DNA of 64,000 nucleotides from Rhabdornis inornatus (GCA_013397075.1 VWZS01001918.1:372001-436000); one strand, 5' to 3'. Shown: positions 24,863 through 37,700, counted from the first letter of the stretch. A program made the numbers and translations. Notes: generated by a model from the letters alone, not told the origin.

Positions 24863-25140
24863 AACATGTTGTGACAGGACAAGGGGAATGGTGTCACATA
24901 GGAAGAGGGTAGGTTTGGACTGATCTTGAGAAGAAATTCTTTCCTCTGAGGGTGGTGGGGAACTGTAACAAGATGCTCAGAGAAGTTCTGGATGCCCCAT
25001 CCCTGGAAGCATTCAAGGCCAGGCTGAATAAGGCTTTGAAACCCCTGTTCTAGTGAAAGGTGCCTCTGCCCATGGCAAGGGGGTTAGAGCTGGATGATCT
25101 TTAAAGTCCCTTCCAACCCCAACCATTCTGTGACTCTATG
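24863..25140 (+). mobile_element. CR1 LINE 3' end, best preserved avian copy
   Basis: About 278 bp of the CR1 3' region in sense orientation. It begins in the end of ORF2 (catgttgtgacaggacaagg, then agaagaaattctttcctctg, then the ctggatgccccatccctgga block). It continues through gccaggctgaataaggcttt, ggtgcctctgcccatggcaa and ctggatgatctttaaagtcc, and ends in ccattctgtgactctatg with the terminal 8-bp repeats intact. The good match to the avian consensus implies a relatively younger insertion than the neighbouring CR1 copies. It is 5'-truncated with no complete reading frame. Confidence 0.96.
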
Positions 25141-27689
25141 CTTGATTTTAAATGTCCACAGCATTTCAAAACACTCTGTAAAACAAAATCCTTTCCCCTG
25201 ATGACTTTATAACATCATTCATTACCTCCAGTACCAAGGGTATGAAGACATAATCACTGTCAGCATCAGCAAAAGAAAGCTGACAAAAACATTGAAAAGC
25301 ATTTGAAGCAAAAAGCAAACAGGAGAAATCTGGGGAATTGGGAAGATGGCAATGGGCATGTGAATATGAGAAGGCAAAAAATCCCATAATCTAAAAGCAA
25401 ATTTTCCAATGGGTATATGAAGAAATCCTGGGGGAAAAAACATAGCTAAGATATATTTATTGGTAAAATTGTGTTGATTCTCATGGCAGAATAACAGCTT
25501 GGATTCCAGTGTACAGTGTGACAAAATGCTTGTTGTGGTAATAGCAGCTGAAGATGGTGATCTTAGGTGTAGCATCTTGGGCAGACAGAAAGCTGGAGAA
25601 GTTCCATGAGTGGGAACCAGAAAAGGAAAAATGGTTAAAACTACAGACTTAGAGGAGAGAAGTCTACAGTTTCAGAAGCAGGAATGGCAAACAGCACAGT
25701 TTAGAAACAGGTTTCAAAAGGAAACACACTTTTAATTATAATTTCTTCATGGAACAAAAGACGCTCCTACTTTAATGGAAGGATTTCTAAAGCTGCTGAG
25801 AACCCACCAAGTCCTGCTTGTATCAGTGAGAGTACCTGCACACTATGGAATTTTGAGAAAATTTGTTCCATTGACATTCAGAGAATAACCATTGATATCT
25901 CTTCCAGAAAATCTTGGACACAAATTTCACCTTAGGATCTGATTAAGAGAAGAAACCAAAAACTTACAGAAAGAAAAATAGGAGTGATGCAGCACTACGC
26001 AGTACAATTCCTATAGATGTTTGTCCTGGCTTTCATTTTTCTTATTTTGTCTCAAAATCAAACTGAGTATTTTAAATCTTTTTGTATATAGAAAATATTT
26101 TTGCAACCCAGTAAGGTGGTCAGAGATAAAAATATTCTCTGAGTTCTAGGCCTACCAATCTTCCAAGGTTTGAAAAAACATTAACTTTTTAAAAAATCAG
26201 CAATAACAATAAAATATTAACTAGATGAAATAATGTTAACTAGATAATAACTTTTATATTAATAGAAATAAACAGTGTTATAGCTATTTACGGTTGTCTT
26301 GTGCCTGAAATATATTAAATGAGTTGGTAATCTGCATTCAGATCATAATAAAGCACGTGTACTTACGCTTTGTTATTCAAAATTTCACCAAAGAGATCAT
26401 GAATAGAAAGAAAATATTTCCTATTACTTCTGAAGAATTATCTCCTGGTAGAATTTGGCTTATCTCAGTCTCTCACTATACTCTGAGCATTAAGAACAGT
26501 CACTCTTTGCATAGATTACAGTTCATGTAATAATTTTTCTTCAGTTTCTTCTACCTTACAGAAACAAGTGTACCATAGAATATGTTTTTTGCAAAGTTTG
26601 GCTCTGGGATTTAAGTGGCTTGAGAAATACCTGGTTACTTTAACAAACTAACATCTTGATCACAGCTGCATACAGCAGTGAGGGTCTCTCGGTGTCATGC
26701 TGGTGCCTTATCCCCATCTCTATGAAGAAGTAAGAAAAGACTGGAGGAGAAATTTAATTGATAGCATTGTCAGCACCCCATCTTTTTTGCTTAAAAACAG
26801 CTAGTTTTGCTTGTCCCTCCATTCAGGCAGGGAATATTTCTGTTACTTTGTATTTTTCATTCTTTCTACCGGTTCTGAGAGCGAAGAGGTGGTTTAGCTG
26901 CGCAATATGAATATGTAACGTGAAAGTTATGCAACCTGTCAGAGAATATTCCAGTGTTTAATGACCATTTTCAGAAGGTAAGGCTTGAAGATTTCAGATA
27001 ACATACATACCTTGGCCAGTGAAATATATCCATACTTCTGCTGTATCTGTTTGAATATTTCAGTATTTTAAACTATTCCCATACACCCAAGGCTAACCAG
27101 AGCCTGAAATCTCAGAGTAAGTCCTACTCACAAATCTTGTCTTGGAGTCACAAAGGAATAAAATCAGACAAGGAGTCTGTGTGAGAAGTCTTTCCCAAAT
27201 ATCAACCTTATTCTATTGAGGAGACAATGTTGTCAAAGGCAAAAACTGTCCTACTTTTCAAATGGCTTTGGAAAAACAGCACACAAAAAAATACTTACTA
27301 AATAAAACATTCCTACATGGTGCAAAATTAAAGCAGGTGAACAAATTCTTCTCAGTGTACAAGATCATAAGGAAAATCAAAGTTTCTTATTGGCTTCTCA
27401 GATCAAATCAAGCTCTTTAGACAATAAGGGCTCAGAAAGACTAATTGTTCCTAGTCAAAATTCTGCCACATCAAATACAAAGGGTTTGTGTTAACTTTAA
27501 GACTGAGTGTGGAATTTTTCTGCATCCTTCAGCTTCAAGTTAATGAAAAACAAGAAAATATCTTAAGTCAATTTTTGAGAAACAGAGAGAAGTAGAAACA
27601 TACAGCATGATTTTGATGCTAAGTAGTGATCTCTTGAATCAGACCTCAAGAGCTTTGTTATGCACTTAGTCTCCATATACTCAAAATGG
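25141..27689. other. Gene-free DNA between two CR1 copies
   Basis: A 117-codon minus-strand frame (25222-25575) is rich in F, S and L and has no recognisable domain; I treat it as chance. A direct repeat of ttaactagat lies at about 26217-26248. Nothing else is recognised. Confidence 0.55.
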
Positions 27690-27876
27690 GGAGTGAGATG
27701 CTGGAACAAGTTGCCCAGGGAATTATGGGTGTTCCATCTCTGGAAGTCTTGAAGGCCAGGTTGGATGGGACTTTGAGCAAGCTGGTCTAGTGGAAGATGT
27801 CCATCCCCATGGCAGGGGGCTGGAACTTAATGGCCTTTAAGATCCTTTACAGACGAAAACATTTTATGATACAATG
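27690..27876 (+). mobile_element. CR1 LINE 3' end (avian type)
   Basis: Sense-strand CR1 fragment. It shows gagatgctggaacaagttgc, then ttccatctctggaagtcttg, gccaggttggatgggacttt, agcaagctggtctagtggaa, catggcagggggctggaact, and a decayed end ggcctttaagatcctttaca with attttatgatacaatga. It is more diverged at the tail than the copy at 24.9 kb. 5'-truncated and non-coding. Confidence 0.94.
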
Positions 27877-29124
27877 AATTTTTTTAAGTATATTTTGCTG
27901 CTAAATAGCATGCCTTCTGTGACCTTTTTTTTCCCAATGAGAAACATGCACACTTCTTTACTCTGATGAGTGTCAAGATGAAATGGTTGACTTTTTTCTA
28001 CTCTTTAAAGCCTAAATCCTCACCTCTATCAGCCTCAGTAGTATGAGATGGAAAAAAATAGCAGGAAAGAAATGAAGGACGGTTATTTCATTTGATCATT
28101 TTAACAAGGGAAAGAGTCATTATGCAACCACTGCAACATCATGCAAATTAAAGTCGCTACCATGCCCTCAGGGCCACCTTTACTTGGCAGAAAGTTTCAA
28201 GGACACATTTGTGGTTTGGTATGGTGCTCCACTTCACCTCATTTCTGCCCACTCTGAAAAGCACAGCATGAGAATCTTTCCTTTGAGTTAGGGTAAGGAA
28301 CGGACTAAGTTTAGGTAAAGTAAACAGGTTTGAAGTCCACCTGTCTTTGCTCCAAAGGCATGATGGTGTTTATTAGAGATAATTCTTGCGTTCTTCTGAG
28401 ACATGAGGAAGTACTTCTATGCCCTTTTAACATTGGAAGAGATCTGGCCAAGTGCAGTCAATTAATTTCAGTATTTTTTTTATCTACAATGGAAATTTGA
28501 AGAACTGTTTCTATAACTAAGAGCATGAAGATGGAAGAGATTCACAATTCATTGAGGATTATCTATTGAAATCAAAGGTGAACAAGTTAAGAAAATTATA
28601 GTAAATCATCAGGTTAAATAATTTCCCATTTAGTAGGTACCCACCATTTTCTTTAGTGCATGGCAGTCTATTTTAGTAATAGACTATCAAGCAATAGTTG
28701 TACTGAATGCATAATCTGACATGTCAAATCTGGAAGAATTTGTGTCCAAAAATAATTAATAACAGGGCTACATACAGTAGGAACTACATACGTTATGCAC
28801 AACCTAAAACAGATACAGAAATTATGCTGTGCTGCCTTTAGCTTGTCATTTAGCTGCAGCATTAGAGCTAGCATAGTAATTGCAATATTCCAAAATTACT
28901 AAGAGATACCATACATCTCCTAAACTAAAGTATATGTGCACACCATTTTGTCTTAACGACACAAATCACTGGTATAAATACTTGAATTCATTGCTTACCA
29001 TTTTTACATTTCTATGGTATGAACTAAAATCATAGGGATATCACAGTTAAACCACTAGATCAGCAAGCATAGGGTTAATTGAATGCTATTTTACTGGAAA
29101 ATAACACAATTCTATAGCACAAAT

Positions 29125-29146
29125 ATCTAATATTTAAATATTAGAT
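29125..29146. repeat. Perfect 22-bp AT-rich palindrome
   Basis: The 11-base arm atctaatattt is followed at once by its exact reverse complement aaatattagat, with no loop. Only two G/C pairs are present, so it may be chance in AT-rich DNA. It resembles a dimeric binding site in form but matches no site I can name. Confidence 0.9.
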
Positions 29147-29412
29147 CTTTAGAAATATATTAATTTTTTAAAAATATCTCAAAGTATGAAATGCTTTGAA
29201 AAACCCTCAAATAATTAGAATATAAAAAAATATTTACAATTATAGCTCTCAATCAAATACCTTTATATCAAAAGGAAGGAAGTAGATCAGATAGATAGAA
29301 AGCAATAAATCCAATAATGTTCACGTGGATCTTGGTTTGGATTTTATCTGTACGAGCACCTCTATCAAAGGCTGGAATATTTTCTATCTAATGTGGAAGG
29401 ATTCAAATTACA

Positions 29413-29428
29413 TTTTTTTTTTTTTTTT
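29413..29428. repeat. Poly(T) run
   Basis: A 16-base T homopolymer in AT-rich DNA. It could be the poly(A) end of a minus-strand retrocopy, but nothing recognisable precedes it on that strand. Confidence 0.85.
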
Positions 29429-29525
29429 AAGAAAATGACAGCAGAGAATATTTTTCCCTTTAACAATAACACAGACAGAGACACTTATGAAGGGCTGGAG
29501 AGAGCCAGATAGAAGAAAGGCTGCA

Positions 29526-29554
29526 AATTTGTACACACTGAGGGTGTACAAATT
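29526..29554. repeat. Inverted repeat, 11-bp stem and 7-base loop
   Basis: The arms aatttgtacac (29526-29536) and gtgtacaaatt (29544-29554) are exact reverse complements around the loop actgagg. Allowing one extra A, the pairing extends to gcaaatttgtacac against gtgtacaaattgc. The stem is too short for a microRNA precursor. It could be a cruciform, a worn repeat terminus or chance. Confidence 0.85.
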
Positions 29555-30168
29555 GCAAGCAGAAACCAGATATAAAGGAATTAATTTTTTAGTAAAGCAG
29601 TGGATTATGGAAAGCAGTCTGGTAGCTTTCTATAATTATAGTCTAATTGGCAAATAATTTGAAATAATGTCTTAAAAATTACTTTCAAAGAACAAAAAGG
29701 AAAACATCTTCAGAAAATGTTGCATTGGATGTATAGAAAATAACTCAGTAGGAGGTATGAATTTAAAAGCAGGCCCTTTTCAGAAGCTATAAATAATCAT
29801 TTTAATAATGTAACATATCACATTGTTTATTTCACAGGGTTTTTTTGCAGCTTCCTAACAGAATAAATTCTTATTGAAAAAAAATGAGGCTTAGGCTTAT
29901 CATTAGATACTAAACAATCACAAAATTCCATCCAGGAGCATATCTGAATTTTGTGCTTCAGAAACTGATTTCCTCAGAAAGCTATAGTTATTTCATTACA
30001 GAAAATTCCTTGCATTTTTTAATCATGCACAAAGCACAAGTGATCTTTTCATATCTCATGAGGTTCATGACACATTGTGGATAGTGAATATGGCGACAGG
30101 ACTGCAGGAGAAACAATACTTAAAATCTGCTTCTTTTCTTCACTTCTTTCCTTACTTGTAGTCAGAAA

Positions 30169-30209
30169 TGTTCAGAAGAAATTATTATTCTGAACAGTTC
30201 TTCTGAACA
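30169..30209. repeat. Three-part direct and inverted repeat
   Basis: tgttcagaag (30169-30178) is the reverse complement of cttctgaaca (30200-30209). A second copy of the right arm, ttctgaaca, lies between at 30188-30196, so two alternative stems of 9 and 10 bp compete for one left arm. No function is evident. Confidence 0.8.
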
Positions 30210-30397
30210 GATTTTATTAGCAACTTATTAAAATTAACAGAACAGTAGTACAACCCAGAGAGGAAAAATTTCACCAAAATTCGTAGCCATAGCAAAAGGG
30301 ATTGGAACATCCTCTGGAAGAAGCAAGGAAGAAACTAAATCAGAATAATGGTTGGGGAAGAAATACCAATAAATCCCATGTTATATCATTCCAGTTT

Positions 30398-30418
30398 GAT
30401 AAAATCAAATATGAATAA
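30398..30418. repeat. 21-bp exact dispersed direct repeat, copy 1
   Basis: The 21 bases gataaaatcaaa...tatgaataa occur here and again at 34358-34378, exactly and in the same orientation, with no similarity in the flanks. It is not part of a repeat family I recognise. Confidence 0.85.
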
Positions 30419-31119
30419 CATTAATTTGTTTTCAATAGCATACTGGCTCAATAGGATTATAAATTATTAACTGAGAAGCAGATTTTATTTATTGGGATAT
30501 ACAGCCTTCAGTGGAAGATTGACATATGACTGCCACTGCTAAAGATGATAACAAGTATATTTAGATAATTATATAACAGGCTATAACACAGCTCTATAGG
30601 ATGGACAAGGGCCACTGGAGTCTAAATATCTTTGTATCTACTGGTGTGCTGAAAATTAGGTTAGGAGAAGATTTTGAGAAGCCACTGCTAGGGACAAAAT
30701 GATGTCAATTATTTTGCTGTGTTCCCCATCAGGGAAATGCAGATCTGGGGACTGACCTCCTCTCCATGCCCTTCTGTGACTGACCCACACACCCTCTCTG
30801 TTGCCCAGCGAGCTGGTGGCACACAGGCTGACAGAGCAGGGAGCAGCTCTAGACTCAGTTCATTCCTGCTTCCTTAGCTTCTTTATTGCTGCCTAGCTTT
30901 CATGCTGGTGATGTACTTCCATACAGACATCTGTTTTAGGTATCTACATAATCCTGAGTACAGCTGCTCTCCCTGACCCACACCAGCCCCAGTACATCCC
31001 TCAAGGTCACTCTTGTATCACAGACCCCTATACCCCTACTTTCACAGCTCTGAGCAAGTTTTGCCAGCCTCTGCTCACCTTAATGAATTAGAGGATTTGG
31101 GGGTGTAAAACAATTAAAA

Positions 31120-31212
31120 AGGTCAGTGCTGTCATCACCATTCTACAAATAGAAAAATTAAGGCACAGGAATGCAATGAAACTCTCCAGCGGCACTCAAG
31201 AGACCAGAACAT
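31120..31212 (-). mobile_element. MIR-like SINE fragment
   Basis: Read on the plus strand, the segment follows the reverse complement of the MIR (CORE-SINE) 3' half. It has a ggtcagtgctgtcatcacca block corresponding to the ...tactattattatcccca region, then ttctacaaatagaaaaatta, then aaggcacagg, then a diverged aaactctccagcggcact stretch in the place of the ttgccc...gtcac block. MIR-type SINEs were active in early amniotes and persist as highly diverged pieces in birds. The match is roughly 70% by eye and needs an alignment to confirm. Confidence 0.6.
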
Positions 31213-34200
31213 AAATGGTAATATATATCTAGAAAATGCAAAGAACCCTGCTTTGGTATTCTCACTATCCAAAACTATAATTTAGATGTGAAGAGGTCTG
31301 ATACAATACTTTAACTTTGGAATGATAATTAGGTTTTTAGTCTTTCATTAATTAAAAAAAGAGGTGTGCTATTAAAAAAAAAAAATAAAAAGATCCTCTG
31401 AATTCCTAAGACTGTGAATTTTAATTTCGCATATTTATTCACTGTTCTTTAAGAATGAATAATAATTAAACAATTCTCTCTTTTTTTCTGGTTTTAAGTA
31501 CGGCTTCATTTTATAATCATCTGAGATAATACTAGTGAAAGATAAAAGCTTCAATATAGCCATTAGTTAATGGGAGTGGAGCATGCTGAAAATCTCTACA
31601 GTGAAACAGAACATATGGAAAAATAATTTATTTAACCACTGATTCCCTGATTGTCAATTTCCTGTCCATACATTGCCACAGTACATGTTAAATTATGTCA
31701 GTCATTCCCCCTTGTCATTTTAAAGTTATGCCATAAGAAATGCTAGTAGCAGCACAATGTCATACACCTTATTTTTCTCAGAGAAAACCCAATTTTGTGC
31801 TTCCTTTCTCATCAGTTTTATCTTGACTAACACATCACAGGAAGAAATCTAGCTTTGAATTCAAGGTATTATCGCACGTAGTAAAAACCGAGTTGTGATC
31901 AAATCTCTTTAACAGGATGGAGAACAGAGACGTAAGCTGGTGGACTTTCTGAGAACAGCACACTTAAAAAATACCTGTTGCTGGCTTTTGAGATTTCACG
32001 AGATTAAGGTGTGCTTTGTCAGCAATGGGTGCAAAGTCAGTGTTAGATCAAAACCATTAACAATTTCTGTTCAGAAGTAGAGCCTTGAAACAGAAATAGA
32101 AGAGTGCATGCATAATATTGAGAAATGATGAAAATTAATTTTCAGTCAACTGAAAAGACAAGTCTCTTGCTTATGCTACCATAACTCACCATTTAACCAG
32201 TCTACAGAAGGAACTGAGATATAAATAATTTGGATTTGGGACAGACAACAAGTATCATTCCAGTAAACGGATGTTTTACAATTGACTAGCTGCTTCTAAT
32301 CTCGGAGGAGCATGGCCCTTCATGCCATACCTGTTTCCTCCTTTGTTCTCAAACAATTCATTACTATGTTTTTTTAGCTTTAATTATATTTCCTTTGAAC
32401 CTTCTCTAGAGAATTTACTGGAAATTATTGGTATTTGGGGGAAATTACTGATGTTGAAATAAGCCTTGAAGAAGCTGGCTTCCTTTTGGCTTCACCAAGT
32501 GTCCAGGCATTGGTACTCTCCTAAACAACTTCTTTCTGTATTCCTTTCACATGGCTGGTTTTAAATATCAAAAACCAGTCACGCCTTTCTTTACTGATAT
32601 TCAGTCTTATCCTAAACCAGGCCACATTCGCTAACTAGATGGGTGTAAAAGGCTTTACATAAAGTGGATTTTATTCAGCATATCTTTGTTTCTTGCTTCT
32701 GATGTCCCTGAAGACCCAATAACTACAAAGCAACCCTGAATAACAGGAATGTAGGAACAGATGTTATTTGGGCGCTCTCACATAATAAAGACTTCCAAGA
32801 ATCCCTGATGCCCAATTATCTAAACACTTATTCTTAAGTTTCCATTCAGTGCATGATGAATTCAGTCTATTTTAGCTGAATACAGAAGGAAAGTATTTAG
32901 TGTGAAAGTGATGTCAATCAAAATGGACACATAAATGGACTGGGTAACACTATCTCACAAAGCACGTATTACATAATCAAATAGGTAATTTAAATGAGAT
33001 CAGTTTATCCTGTAATAATTACATAAGTACCATGTGTAAAGAGGGCAATTATTATCTCATTATTTTCAAATTATTTTGGATTATTTTGAACTCTAGAGCA
33101 TTATCATATGTGCTATATTATTGTAATAAAAATCGATAGTCACACAGTACTTTTAAAAGATAATATTGGAATAAAAATAAAACCTCAGTGACCCAGAATA
33201 CAGACATTCCATTTTGATTTGGAAGATATTCAGTTTCATCAGCATTAGGTCCTGTGGAAGACCAGCAGGCTTGGTTTGCAGTGTGTCAGGTGGCACATCC
33301 ACCTTCCCTGATCCCAACAGACAGAATTTTTTTAGATTCTTCCTTTTCTCATCTCAGTTACTTACAGGCATTAACTTCTTCAACTGCTCATAGATGGGCA
33401 AATTATTCCAAGAGACAGGATTGCACTGAAAAGAACATCACACAGTTAGACATATCATATACAAGACAACGGATTAATTTGTTCCAGGCTTTTCTTTCTA
33501 ATGTCACCTTCCCCTACATGATTCCCAAAGATGTAAAGAAAACAAAAAAAAAATCTCTAAATGTAATTTAAACATTTGAAATTCTTATTCTAAAATTAGA
33601 GGGAATGAACTGTGTTGTGTCCTTATTTTTTTGAGGAAGAAAACACAGAAATTGTGTGATCTATAAATTGATCATAATTAAACAGAACTCAATTATCGCT
33701 CAGGACACAGGCTGTTTTTTCAAAAAGCAGTACTAAAAATCATGGTCACATGCCTGTACAAAGGATTGAGAAGGTCTAAGGAAGTTTAACTCACAGAACT
33801 TCTTCTTTAGATAATTAAAAACAATGTCTAATTTTTGACGAAAAAGATTAAATATTATAAATTAACAGCCATTTTCCCTTCTGCTACTTGTTGTTGCACA
33901 AATTAAAAAATGGAGGAGCTATGGAAAGAATTGTTAAATTATTATTTTGAGGCTAATTTCTTCTCTGTTTTTTAAATTTTCTGTGTTGTTTGGTTGTAAC
34001 TGACAGATTGTACCAATAGGTCTTGCCTTGACTATAACTTATCAAAAAGCAACATAAAATACTTACTTGTGCCTTCTTCATTAGCATCCCCTTTCTTTAA
34101 TCAGGATCATTAGAAGCCAAACTCTCTTGGAGGAATCAGAACTATTCTAATGCTGAAAATCTTCTTCTGTCTTAGCTTCTTAATATGCTGCTCTCACTAA

Positions 34201-37200
34201 GGGTACACTTCTAAGAGGAATTTATACACAAAATCCTAATGCTATGGGGACTTTCCTTTGTAATATACATGAATCCAATATTAAACAATATGGATTATTT
34301 TCTATACATTTGTATCTGCCAGGCATGTGAAGTCCAAATAAGGACAAAGACAAGAGGGATAAAATCAAATATGAATAAATGATCTTTCATGAATGAAAAA
34401 AAAGGAGTTTTAAACACAGAGCATGTACATTCAAATCACCTTGAAGCAAATCTAAAATATGCAACAAGCACTGAGACAGGGGAGGCACTAAAAAGGCAAC
34501 ATTTTTGTTTGAAGCAACTTTGAAGAATCTGGTCAAGAGTAGCTGTTCACTTGTTTGCACATAAAAACATTCATTTCCAAGCAGTTTGTCTCACCTTGTT
34601 CACAAGTTTTTACTATCTTTCGTATTAACAGACAATGAAAACTTTTTTCTTTTTTATATAACGTTTGGATTTTATAGGGCACTTGCCTGCAAAATATGTC
34701 ATTAATATTTTTTAGTGATGTAGGCCAGCATGACTGCCTTAAGTGAGATTAAACTTAATTTTTCTCCTTAGTGACATCTTTGACCTTTCATTTCAGAGTG
34801 GGCAACCCTGCAGCAAAGCAGAGTGCTAAACCCTGTTTTTAAAAATACATGCTAAGGAACATTTTGTAGCAATGCAAAACAAGGTAATAAGTTGTTCAAT
34901 ATGCACTACTGAGGTTAATTTATTGCAAACCTCTATAGGAAGTGATCTAGTTAATCACTAGTAAATTCTAGTTAATGGAAAGCAAGTGACTGAGAGTGAT
35001 CCAGAATGCTTATGTCCAAGTAAGAGCAAAACCTTGAAGCACCTGAGGCAAGTAGTCAGCTCCTTCCTACGGGCTAATATATTTATTTAGTTATGCAGAA
35101 GAGCCTGGCTCAAAAGGATGCATGTGTCCCAGTCAGACATGAGACACAGGATTCAGGGAACTGCTTTGTCATCCAGAAGCAGACAGAGAATTTGTGCCTT
35201 CTTCATGAAGGCCATGGTAAACCCATGACAGATTATCTTGATAGACTTTGTGCACAAAGACTCCAGACACCAGACACAGAGTCCATTTTCCAGACAGAGA
35301 ATTTCTAGATTTGGGTTCTAGCTCTTTCTTCACTCAGTTAGGCTTGAATGATTCCCTCAGGAACTAGGTGTAATCATCACCTTACAGGATGTCATGGGAA
35401 GTGAAAGACAGAGGACTTTGCTGCTCATGAATCTTTATGCAGAGAAAATAAGGCACAGGATCAGATTATTTTTAGATGCATTCTTCCACCTTTACAAAAC
35501 AAATATCTCTATGTTAAGTTCTGTAGCTCTGTTTTACCTATGATACTATAAAGCATAAAGATGTGTGTTACTGCTGCATCAGATACCATTCACACTAGGT
35601 TTCTCTTCAGAGAAGAGTGAAGATTTATACAAGTGCTAACTGTAAAAACAGAAATTAAACCACATAAAAGATTATGAGACTAGCTTTAACTAGGTACGTT
35701 TTTTGTAGTGTGTTATTTTTCATGAGTAGTTTATGATTACATATATTTATAAGAATATAGATGAGGTCATAACTACCAAAATACACACTTTTCCTGAGCA
35801 TTCCACTTGTATAGCAAGTGTCAGAATCAAACGCAATGTGTACACATACAATGCTATCAGGACTTAGTACATACAATCAGACAACTTAAGTACACTAATT
35901 ATGATTACAAACATACAAAATAAGAGGTAAATGGTACAAGGATCTTCTGCATCCAGCTTCTAGAGAAGCCCATCAATTTAAAGTTCTACATTTAATTTAC
36001 AAAAATGCTTATTTCCAGTCCTCACATTCTTTATAGAAAAACTTGAATATGGGAATAAAACTTTACTACATTGACAGGCAGATCTAAGGCATACCTCAGG
36101 AAGAATGAAGTTCAGCAAGTGGACTTTGAATCTGGTGGATGTCAGAAGACTAAACTGCAGACAAAGAAAAGAGACAGAGAAAGAAGTGAACACTTTTCAT
36201 AATAGGCCATGCCCAGCCACTCCATTAACAGCACTGTGCTCAGCTTGCTTCAGCTGAGAGCCTCTGCACAGGCAGCAGCACTGCAGAGAGCAGGAGCTGA
36301 AGGACAGAGGTATGTTTTCTGAAAAGCTAAAAACCCAGTTAGCTGAGCATTTTGTATCAAAATCCATCTGGCTACATGTAAAGCGCTGCTCTCTACTGTA
36401 TGATCCATTTTTTCTCGTCCTTACTACAGAAAGTCTAAGCACATCCACGAAAGCAACTCTATACAGCTCGCTTGTGAGATACTACCAAAAGAAAATGTCA
36501 TTGTTTTTTAGGACAAGTAAATGAGCTTTTTATCTCACTGAAACAAATGTTTAATGTTCAGATAGGCAGGAAAGGAAAAGAGGAAAGTGTGCAATAGTGA
36601 ATGCTGCTGTTTTACCATGGTTAAGGTACAAATGCAGTAGGACCTTCAAAGAACACATTCCTCAACAGTCAGTAGATAAGTACTTTCTCAACTTGTTGTC
36701 TGTCAGCTGTGCAGTGTGTTTCCTCATTCATGCTTTAGTTAATCTGGAGGCTCCTGGGTTTTATCCAAGTACTTATTTCTTACAAACATATGGGCAACTA
36801 GGTGATGACATTGATGGCAGAGGGTGAGAAGGAAAGAGGAGCAGTCAGATGTCCAGAAATTCTGCATCTAGGTCACAAAAATCCCTGATTAATGGTCTTG
36901 CATTGATACTGAACAATAGGATTGAATAATGTAATATTCAATGTACATTTTTTTCATGACACGAAGGATTTTAAAGGGTCTTTTAGGAGATTCTGCCCAT
37001 CACAACCCTCTGGCAGCTGTGATGAGAATGAACAAAGCCAATTTAAAGTGGTTTTGACAACCCTTCCCGTGTCATGAAGTTGGGCTTGTGGCCAAACGTA
37101 GTGGATTATCCACAAAACAAGTGAGTAAATTCGTAAAATCCTTTGTCTAATTCTGGGAATATTTATAAATTTCTGCAACCACTGGACAAAGACAAGCTTA

Positions 37201-37637
37201 GAACCCTTTTGTCAGCTGATACCATGCATGGTTTGTTGTCATTCTTTTCTCAAGAATATTGCCTGGGAGAAGGGAAGCAAAATTGAATCATTAATGTTAT
37301 GGCTAGAGTTCAGCAATTTATACTTAGGATCCTTCTAGATTATTGTATGTTTCACAGTGTTTGTGACACCATCTTCACTGACATTATCCTACACAGTGGT
37401 GGAGAAGTTAATAATTTTCTTGTTGCTTTCCTTGCTAGAACACATGATGCAAGAAGACAAATTTCAGGAAGATCTCAAAGCGGACCTAATGTGATCTGCC
37501 TCAAGCAAAGACATTTCTTATTTCCATATTAATGAAGACAAGCTCAAAACAATGGAATTGCTGTCATTTCAAAATTGGTTCGTAATTTTGTATGCAAATT
37601 CTAGCTGAACTTTGTAAGATTTCACTTAACACAGCAT
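31213..37637. other. Gene-free DNA
   Basis: No gene is recognised. The longest frame is about 105 codons (plus, 33254-33571). It has no domain and its downstream end runs into an A-rich tract. A small GC-richer patch at about 36200-36310 is not identified. Confidence 0.55.
34358..34378. repeat. 21-bp exact dispersed direct repeat, copy 2
   Basis: Identical to 30398-30418 and in the same orientation, 3,960 bp away. Flanks are unrelated. Confidence 0.85.
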
Positions 37638-37700
37638 GAATTAAAGGTAGGAAATTAAAGAATTAAAAGGTAGGAAATTAAAAGAATTAAAGGTAGGAAA
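37638..37700. repeat. 22-24-bp tandem repeat, about 2.7 copies
   Basis: Units of the form gaattaaaggtaggaaatta start at 37638, 37660 and 37684. They differ mainly in the length of the A run (3 or 4), and the third copy is cut short. This is a small minisatellite in unique DNA. Confidence 0.9.

Noticed and set aside
25222..25575. 117-codon minus-strand frame
   Set aside because: Hydrophobic, low-complexity product overlapping another frame on the same strand; no homology recognised.
35305..35460. Possible MIR-like stretch (tttgggttctagctctttc followed by ctcagtta)
   Set aside because: Only scattered short blocks agree and their spacing is wrong. Left out of the feature list.
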